This document shows, piece after piece, positions 6,104 through 11,059 of a stretch of DNA of 11,059 nucleotides (its first letter is position 1; every line of letters begins with the position of its first letter). The position numbers were made by a program, and so were the translations under genes. This DNA is from CAYVZU01 sp964455935 (GTDB lineage: Bacteria; Fibrobacterota; CAYVZU01): NCBI GenBank assembly GCA_964455935.1, contig CAYVZU010000131.1, positions 1-11,059 of the forward strand. Direction: 5' to 3'. The notes under the pieces were generated by a model. It did not search any database and was not told the origin of the DNA. It was given only the letters and a program-made list of their open reading frames with translations.

Positions 6104-9100
6104 AGATTATACCGATCGTGCCATTGCTCGATCCAAAAATCACCATTCCATTGGCCTCATCTACGGCAGGGGCACCATTGAGCGTGTGACCGGTGGCAAC
6201 GGTCTGCGGCCATCCGGTCAGAGTCGTGCCCAGCGAATCCAGCCCATAGGCCCGGTTGGTATTGCATCCGAAGAAAATGCGGCTGCCTCCGGTCACGGAT
6301 ACCGGAAGCGATTGAACCGCCGCAGCCGTAGCTGTCGAGGTCCAGTCGGTTGTGGTGCCCGTGCCAACATCGCTAAGACGTTTGAGCGACGAGCCGACTC
6401 CTACGTAGAGTTTGTTGGCGCCTGTCGTGGTCCAGCAGTAGACGGGACCGCACGTTGCGCCTTGGTTCGACGACCACTTGGTTCCCATGGTGGATGGATT
6501 CAAGGCATAAATGCTGCTGCTTGCCGCCGGGGTCACATAGAGGGTCCCTGCCCACTGTCCAAAGGGAGCGGTGATAGACCCGCCCAGATCGGCGCTGGCC
6601 GCCTGAGCGGTTCCGTCCAGGCTATAGCGATAAACAATCCCATTGGTGTTCCCGAAATACACGAAGCCATTGTCAACGACCGGAGCCGCTGTGCTTGCAT
6701 TAATTCCGGTTTTTGACCAAACCGTTGAACCGTTGGCGGCTGACAGTTTGTAACCCGCTCCGTTGTAGCTCAAGTATAAGTAGGTTCCGTCGGGGTCCAC
6801 CATCGGTTCGCCTATGGTCTTGTTCCCCAGGGAAATTGGATTCGTCGGCCATTTATTGGAATAGCCGGTTCCGTTATCCCACAAGGCATAAACGCTGGAG
6901 TTGCTGGTGGAAAAGTAAACCGCGTATTTTCCTTGGCTTTCGTCATACTGACAACTTACGCTGTTAATGCTGCCATCTGCCCTAAAGGCCCATTTGCGGG
7001 CGTGCGTCGATACGTCAATGCAAAGAAGGCTGTCATAGGTCCCCTGTGTGCCAACGTAGACCACCCCGTCACCTAGAGCTGGGGCCGAGCAGGGGCCGAT
7101 ATTGCCCGAAGCCGGGTATGACCATCCAGAGGCTGTCGTGAAACTGCTGGTGGCTGCATATCCGGCCGAATCACCATAGCTGTCTTTGGCTCTTACTCGC
7201 CAATAATAGGTTGTCGCTCCATTCAGCGTGGCAGGAGTCCAGCCTAGGCCCGTCTGCCACGACCTTTGCTGCAAGTTGCTGGTGAAAGCGGAGTTGGTGG
7301 CTATTTGGAAGGAATAGGAGATGGTCGATAAGTCGGAGCCGGGTGATGCCAACAAGGAAGTCGTTACCGAGACGCCGGTGGCGCCGTCCGAAGGAGAGGA
7401 GCATGCATAGGAAGAGGGGGCTTGGTTATCGACGGTGAATGCGGAACTGACCAAGTACTCGCCGCTGTACGCTCCGTCATCCGCGATTATCCGAACATAG
7501 ACCGAAGCATCTTCACCGCCAAATGCGCCATGCTGATTGCTGGCGCTACGTGTGTCCCACACAAAGGTCTGAATCGAAATTGGCGTCGAGAGGCCGGTGA
7601 TTTGGCCGGTCGAGGCGCCCGTCGACACACCGGTGTTGTCAAGCGTTCCGGCGCTCGCGCTCTTTATATATGCCTGATACCAGGCCGAGAAATCATAGGA
7701 GTATTCGATCTTGAGCCGGCAAAGGTCATTCTGAGGATCCGAAAGGTTGTAGTAGACCGTTACTTCGCCGTCTCCATTTGTGGAAGTCTGCCTTGCGCTG
7801 TCCAAAACGAAATTCGGAGCCCATCCCGAGACCGTAAAATCGAACTGCGCACCGTAGCTTGACTCGTTTCCACGATCATCTTTGGTCTTGACGCGCCAAT
7901 AATATCGCTGTCCATAAATAAGGGCGAACGTGACCCACGTAGGCCCACTATTCCAGCCGCTGCTCTGCAGAGCGCCCGTCGCAAACGTGCTGTTTGAGTC
8001 GATTTGAAAGGAGTAGAAGACCGGGTGCATATCCGTGGCTGATGAGGAGGTTAAAGTCGGTGTTGGACCGGGCCAGGTGCTGCCGTTTGTTGGAGTGTAA
8101 CAGCCGTGGCCGATGGGTGCTTGGTTATCCAGATTAAATGCGGAAGGTGTTTTTGTATCTCCAATTTGGCCGCCGTCATGGGGGGTTGCGCGGAGATAGA
8201 CCAAGTTGTCCTCACCAGAGAATGCGCCGCCCTGATTGCCGGAGTTTCTGCTATCCCAGACCAAGAGTTGGTTGCTGACGTTCGTAGCGATTGATGAGAT
8301 CTGGCCGGTTGAGGAACCTGTACTTACCCCTGCATTGCTGATAGCGCCCGTTGACGCGCTATCGATATAGGATTGCTGCCATGTCGAGCCGTCGAAGGAA
8401 TGCTCGATCAATAGCTTGCAGAGGTCCAGGTTCAAATCCGTCAGATCATATTGAAATTTCACTCTTCCCGTTCCGTTTATTGAGAACTGGCAAGCGGTGT
8501 CAATGGACAGCATTGGTTTTGTAGGGGTGTATACAATCCGAAAGCCAAAGGAATTGAAATTGAGAGTGCCTGGATCGGCGCCTCCCAATTTGTAGTCTCT
8601 GGCATATAGCTCCAAACCGCTTCCAAGATCCGAAAAGGTCCAAGCCCGTGCGCCTGTGATGTCGAAATTCTCGTATCCGGCATTGGCCAATCCAATATGG
8701 TTGTTCCACATCGCCGTGGTAATAGTAACTGTTGTGACTCCGGTTCCGCCTATCTCGGGCGTCATTCGTGTGTAGTCGTTTCCCCGGGCCTGCGTGACAT
8801 AGATATAGGTCATCAAGATCACCGAATCGATTCTGCCTGCTGTTCCGCCGCCCGAGTAACCGGCATAGGTCTGCCCCTGGTTGCTTGACGAGGTCGCATA
8901 GACCCCATCGGCGGCGTTGTATGCGTTGGCCGGATTCGTGAACTGGTTGGGGTGGTTGGTTCCCTGCGCCGTAGCCCACGTTGTGTAGACATCCGCCAGC
9001 GATGGCCGGAAGGAAAGAACAGCGCACATCAACAAGAGGGCGACCTTGGTGAAAGGTGTCTCCAGGAGCGGCGCGGATAACCTACTTGGGCGGGCCGGGG

Positions 9101-9131
9101 GCGCCTGCAATGGCGTATGAGAGTTGCGCAT
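6084..9131 (-). CDS. Secreted protein with two tandem FN3-containing modules and a C-terminal PQQ-like beta-propeller
   Basis: This 1015-residue exported protein has a signal peptide with core KVALLLMCAVLSF and likely cleavage after SLA (residue 46). Residues 47-203 are a beta-rich N-terminal region I cannot assign. Residues 208-435 and 441-668 are two copies of one module. Each copy has a part containing an N-G-x-G-x-V opening, an S-x-D-x-S-x-W segment and VWD(S/T)R, ends at DNQAP, and is followed by a fibronectin-III-like part with S-F-Q-I and YYWRV(K/R). Residues 670-1015 form a propeller with repeats such as VVYVGTQGTYDSLLCIDVST, FVYFGNTNGIVYRYSLDG and MVIFGSSNGT. Unlike its downstream neighbour it ends inside the propeller with no sorting domain. 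I chose the ATG at 9129-9131, two bases after the stop of the STAS gene. The frame is open further upstream, but that stretch overlaps the STAS gene and would bury the signal peptide. A role in surface binding or architecture is inferred. Confidence 0.85.
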   Translation of the reverse strand: MRNSHTPLQAPPARPSRLSAPLLETPFTKVALLLMCAVLSFRPSLADVYTTWATAQGTNHPNQFTNPANAYNAADGVYATSSSNQGQTYAGYSGGGTAGRIDSVILMTYIYVTQARGNDYTRMTPEIGGTGVTTVTITTAMWNNHIGLANAGYENFDITGARAWTFSDLGSGLELYARDYKLGGADPGTLNFNSFGFRIVYTPTKPMLSIDTACQFSINGTGRVKFQYDLTDLNLDLCKLLIEHSFDGSTWQQSYIDSASTGAISNAGVSTGSSTGQISSIATNVSNQLLVWDSRNSGNQGGAFSGEDNLVYLRATPHDGGQIGDTKTPSAFNLDNQAPIGHGCYTPTNGSTWPGPTPTLTSSSATDMHPVFYSFQIDSNSTFATGALQSSGWNSGPTWVTFALIYGQRYYWRVKTKDDRGNESSYGAQFDFTVSGWAPNFVLDSARQTSTNGDGEVTVYYNLSDPQNDLCRLKIEYSYDFSAWYQAYIKSASAGTLDNTGVSTGASTGQITGLSTPISIQTFVWDTRSASNQHGAFGGEDASVYVRIIADDGAYSGEYLVSSAFTVDNQAPSSYACSSPSDGATGVSVTTSLLASPGSDLSTISYSFQIATNSAFTSNLQQRSWQTGLGWTPATLNGATTYYWRVRAKDSYGDSAGYAATSSFTTASGWSYPASGNIGPCSAPALGDGVVYVGTQGTYDSLLCIDVSTHARKWAFRADGSINSVSCQYDESQGKYAVYFSTSNSSVYALWDNGTGYSNKWPTNPISLGNKTIGEPMVDPDGTYLYLSYNGAGYKLSAANGSTVWSKTGINASTAAPVVDNGFVYFGNTNGIVYRYSLDGTAQAASADLGGSITAPFGQWAGTLYVTPAASSSIYALNPSTMGTKWSSNQGATCGPVYCWTTTGANKLYVGVGSSLKRLSDVGTGTTTDWTSTATAAAVQSLPVSVTGGSRIFFGCNTNRAYGLDSLGTTLTGWPQTVATGHTLNGAPAVDEANGMVIFGSSNGTIGIIYGYTLQ
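7128..8510 (-). repeat. Duplicated ~233-residue module within the 1015-residue secreted protein
   Basis: Residues 208-435 and 441-668 align at a constant offset of 233 residues. The anchors are SINGTGRVKF/STNGDGEVTV, AGVSTGSSTGQI/TGVSTGASTGQI, VWDSR/VWDTR, GGAFSGED/HGAFGGED and DNQAP/DNQAP. The offset slips to 232 at RYYWRVKTKD/TYYWRVRAKD. In DNA terms this is an imperfect direct repeat of about 0.7 kb, diverged throughout. Confidence 0.88.
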
Positions 9132-9133
9132 TC

Positions 9134-9454
9134 TTAGGGAGCTTCGCGATTGACGTCCTCTGTGGAATCGCAGAATAGGTCTATGTCCGCTCCGGCCATG
9201 TGAATAATATCGCAAATGTCGGCAGAGGCTTTTAGAAACACCAGCCTGCCTTGAAGGGAGGAAAGCCTTTTATAGGCATTAAATACAAGCCCCACGGCGC
9301 TCGAATCGAATTCACGGCATTTCGACAGGTCAAAAACAAGAATGCGATGCCCATCGGCCAGGGCCTGCTGGGCCAGCGCACGAATCTGCCACACGGTCTT
9401 TGCCGTGAAGCTTTCACCCACGGGAATCAGGCGGAAGATCTCGGTCTTGCGCAT
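9134..9454 (-). CDS. Single STAS-domain protein (anti-anti-sigma factor type)
   Basis: From the ATG at 9452-9454 the protein is 106 residues and spans one STAS domain: an N-terminal strand (EIFRLIPVGESF), an amphipathic helix, the central strand ILVFDLSKCREFDSSAVGLV, a following helix, and VFLKASADICDIIHMAG. The D50-S51-S52 motif is the site where SpoIIAA/RsbV-type proteins are phosphorylated on Ser by an RsbW-like kinase, so a partner-switch role is plausible. The final ...DIDLFCDSTEDV is also typical. I prefer this start because AAGGG lies six bases before it. An in-frame ATG at 9509-9511 would add 19 polar residues without a visible ribosome-binding site. Its stop is two bases before the next start, so it is co-translated with the large secreted protein. 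No cognate kinase or phosphatase gene is visible. Confidence 0.85.
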   Translation of the reverse strand: MRKTEIFRLIPVGESFTAKTVWQIRALAQQALADGHRILVFDLSKCREFDSSAVGLVFNAYKRLSSLQGRLVFLKASADICDIIHMAGADIDLFCDSTEDVNREAP

Positions 9455-9555
9455 TGGATGCCCTTCGGGAGATTGACGCTCAATTCGGGATTCCTTTTTG
9501 GCCGCCGGCATCCGACAATGAGACTGCCCAACGACTTTGTCCCGACCCGGGTGCT

Positions 9556-10296
9556 CTATGTTGCTCGACGATGGCCAACCCGTTCATCCCTATCAAGATC
9601 CGAATTATGGGTGGGCTTCTCTCCAAAGGCCGAATTCAGATCGGGGAAGAAAGAGAGGGAATGGACATTAATCGTGAGTTGCTCGCGAATCAGCGGGATA
9701 GCATTGCATACGTCCATACGAACTCGCGATTCCACCGCAAACAGACTGAGTTTGGCAATTTCAGCGCAAGTTGATCCATCGAGCCGCTCTATACCGGAGA
9801 GATCCCACAGGATTCTCTCGCAACTGGGGAGGAGTGTGAGGACTTTGCGCCGGATTCCGCATTTGTCGGCGAAATTTCTGATTCCATCTCTCAATTTGGC
9901 AATCACGATATTTCCGGATACTCTAAACGCCACGGAATCGTCCGCCGTTTCGATTTCGGAAGCGAAAGAGAGAACGCCTGCGCTGTTGCTGGAATCGAAC
10001 TTCAGAAGATCGGCCACACCCGTCAATTCAAGAAAATCGAATATCTCGCGGGAAACATTTGAGAGGCCAATGCTTCCACCTGCCTTCTCGACCTCGGCGG
10101 AGATCTGAATTAGCAGGCCGATCCCCGCCGAATCGATAAATTTCAGGGCTGAGGCGTCCAGAAGGAAGTTTCGCTTGCCGTTGGAGAGGTTTTCGCCAAG
10201 CGTCTTTCTAAGGCTACGAGAACACACGATGTCTCCACCGCACAGTCTGGCCGGAAGAGCAATGACCGGATCGAAACCAATAGCGCTCGCGCTCAT
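9556..10296 (-). CDS. Tandem STAS-domain protein
   Basis: The protein is 246 residues from the ATG at 10294-10296. A TTG three codons earlier (10303-10305) is an alternative start. The first STAS domain (about residues 8-110) is canonical: FLLDASALKFIDSAGIGLLI carries D55-S56, the phospho-Ser position, followed by SREIFDFLELTGVADLL, the usual helix and strand end. The second (about residues 121-222) is diverged: it keeps the strand ILWDLSGIERLDGSTCAEIA, but the helix that follows is poorly conserved, and the tail (residues 223-246) is polar and basic (DRDERVGHRRAT). Such a layout would suit a scaffold with one switchable site. The gene starts 13 nt after the stop of the PorV-like gene. It ends 101 nt before the chosen start of the single STAS gene, or 44 nt before the alternative start. 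Binding partners are unknown. Confidence 0.8.
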   Translation of the reverse strand: MSASAIGFDPVIALPARLCGGDIVCSRSLRKTLGENLSNGKRNFLLDASALKFIDSAGIGLLIQISAEVEKAGGSIGLSNVSREIFDFLELTGVADLLKFDSSNSAGVLSFASEIETADDSVAFRVSGNIVIAKLRDGIRNFADKCGIRRKVLTLLPSCERILWDLSGIERLDGSTCAEIAKLSLFAVESRVRMDVCNAIPLIREQLTINVHSLSFFPDLNSAFGEKPTHNSDLDRDERVGHRRAT

Positions 10297-10309
10297 CGTG
10301 ACCAAATTA

Positions 10310-11059
10310 TCATGGCAAATCGGCCAATCGCCAGTTTAGTGTCATTAGGTGCGAATTTTCCAGACCAGACGCGTGGAAAATAGATGCATAATCGAGTTCA
10401 ATGCGCGTGAATCGTATACCAAATCCCACTCCGGGCTGGATCGGGTTGGGACCCTGGATTCCCGAACGCACACACAAGGCGCCGGCGACATTCCACTCGA
10501 CGCCGGCATGCGCCTGCGGCGAATTTCCGCGCGTCCACTCGCCATCCAAAGCCAGAGCCAGCCGGTTCCAAAGCGAATCAGCCGCCAGACCGGCGCTGTA
10601 GGAAGGCACAATTTCGTCTTTCTGCCCCGTATTCCATTGGATTGCCGCACCTACATTGCGAACAAACAACGAAAAGGAAAAGACGCGCGAAGCCGAGAAC
10701 CGCAGCCCCGCATCGCCGCTGATTCCCCAGGCATGTCCCGTATCCAGGGCGTGCGTATGATACTTGACCGCCGTGCCGGCCATCAGTTTCTCGGTGATTC
10801 CCCCGGCATAGCCCGCCCAGATCGTATTCTCCCAGTCGGCAAAACTTCCCGTGATATTCCCGTTCGCGTCGCGTCCTTCCATTTCCATGACGCCAAAACC
10901 GGTCCAGGCGAGTCCAAAAGCCGATATTCGTGATTCGAGAGGATAGAGGAAACCGCCGTAGAAATGCCTTCGATCCAGTGTCAACAGCTCCCCTGAGAGT
11001 GAGACGCTGGGGGCGCGGGCGGCCGCGGCGGTTGCCGGATTGATAAAGGCCGATGCGGC
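10310..11059 (-). CDS. PorV/UPF0164-family outer-membrane beta-barrel protein (5' partial)
   Basis: The frame is open to the right edge of the window, giving 249 residues without the start or signal peptide. It begins AASAFINPATAAAARAP, matching the family's N-P-A-G/T motif after the signal region. LSGELLTLDRRHFYG and PLESRISAFGLAW follow, then alternating-hydrophobicity strands and glycine turns typical of the barrel: IWAGYAGGI, AGTAVKYHT, GISGDAGLRF, SFSLFVRNVGAAIQW, GLAADSLWNRLALALDGEW, AGVEWNVAGALCVRSGI and GVGFGIRF. The last strand ends MTLNWRLADLP. In T9SS bacteria PorV binds the C-terminal sorting domain of cargo and carries it to the attachment complex. A cargo-like protein with such a domain lies in the same operon. 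PorQ-like or other UPF0164 members remain possible. Its TGA lies a few bases before the STAS gene. Confidence 0.8.
   Translation of the reverse strand, partial: AASAFINPATAAAARAPSVSLSGELLTLDRRHFYGGFLYPLESRISAFGLAWTGFGVMEMEGRDANGNITGSFADWENTIWAGYAGGITEKLMAGTAVKYHTHALDTGHAWGISGDAGLRFSASRVFSFSLFVRNVGAAIQWNTGQKDEIVPSYSAGLAADSLWNRLALALDGEWTRGNSPQAHAGVEWNVAGALCVRSGIQGPNPIQPGVGFGIRFTRIELDYASIFHASGLENSHLMTLNWRLADLP

Noticed and set aside
5913..6716. Open frame of 267 codons on the plus strand
   Set aside because: It is antisense to the start of one propeller gene and the end of the other. Its Arg/Gly-rich composition is typical of an antisense shadow.
9132..9215. Longer start for the 1015-residue secreted protein
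   Set aside because: The extra 28 residues are Arg-rich, overlap the STAS gene, and would place the signal peptide far from the N-terminus. The ATG at 9129-9131, just after the STAS stop, fits better.
9251..10108. Open frame of 285 codons on the plus strand
   Set aside because: It is antisense to both STAS genes, which have clear domain motifs, and its own translation shows no recognisable domain.
1..11059. tRNA, rRNA, CRISPR array, prophage or restriction/defence genes
   Set aside because: I looked on both strands and saw no cloverleaf, spaced direct repeats, or motifs of nucleases, methylases or phage proteins.

Overview
The window looks like part of a draft or metagenome-assembled genome of an uncultured Gram-negative bacterium. 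It holds three 10-N assembly gaps (940-949, 3208-3217, 5496-5505), each inside a gene. The best lineage clue is a PorV/UPF0164-type outer-membrane protein upstream of a secreted beta-propeller protein that ends in a type IX secretion (T9SS)/FlgD-like C-terminal domain. That pairing is typical of the FCB (Fibrobacterota-Chlorobiota-Bacteroidota) superphylum and of candidate phyla near it. I cannot name a phylum. No rRNA, tRNA or CRISPR array is visible.

Layout. (1) Positions 1-2153, plus strand: a tightly packed signalling operon. It contains the 3' end of a histidine kinase, a stand-alone receiver protein, a receiver-histidine kinase hybrid split by gap 1, and a second stand-alone receiver protein. 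None of the visible proteins has a DNA-binding or enzymatic output domain. A 13-bp hairpin with a UUCG loop follows at 2165-2194. (2) Positions 2344-4004, minus strand: a DUF454/YbaN-like inner-membrane protein (TTG start) and an unnamed multipass membrane protein (GTG start) split by gap 2. (3) Positions 4005-4479: no intact gene, but a decayed plus-strand remnant of an IS4/IS1380-type DDE transposase. (4) Positions 4480-11059, minus strand: a compact operon. In transcription order it holds a PorV-like outer-membrane protein (5' end outside the window), a tandem STAS-domain protein, a single STAS-domain protein, a 1015-residue secreted protein with duplicated FN3-containing modules and a PQQ-like beta-propeller, and a second secreted propeller protein with the T9SS-type C-terminal domain, split by gap 3.

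How the parts may work together. The left operon looks like an intracellular phosphorelay in which one kinase takes its input through an N-terminal receiver. The right operon joins cytoplasmic partner-switch proteins (STAS anti-anti-sigma type) to a PorV-like protein and two exported propeller proteins in one transcription unit. One possible reading is a surface-display cassette with its own regulator, but this is inference: no sigma factor, anti-sigma kinase, phosphatase or T9SS core gene is in view.

In all three gap-split genes the reading frames before and after the gap fit a true missing length that is a multiple of three. The genes are therefore probably intact in the organism, and the gap sizes are placeholders.
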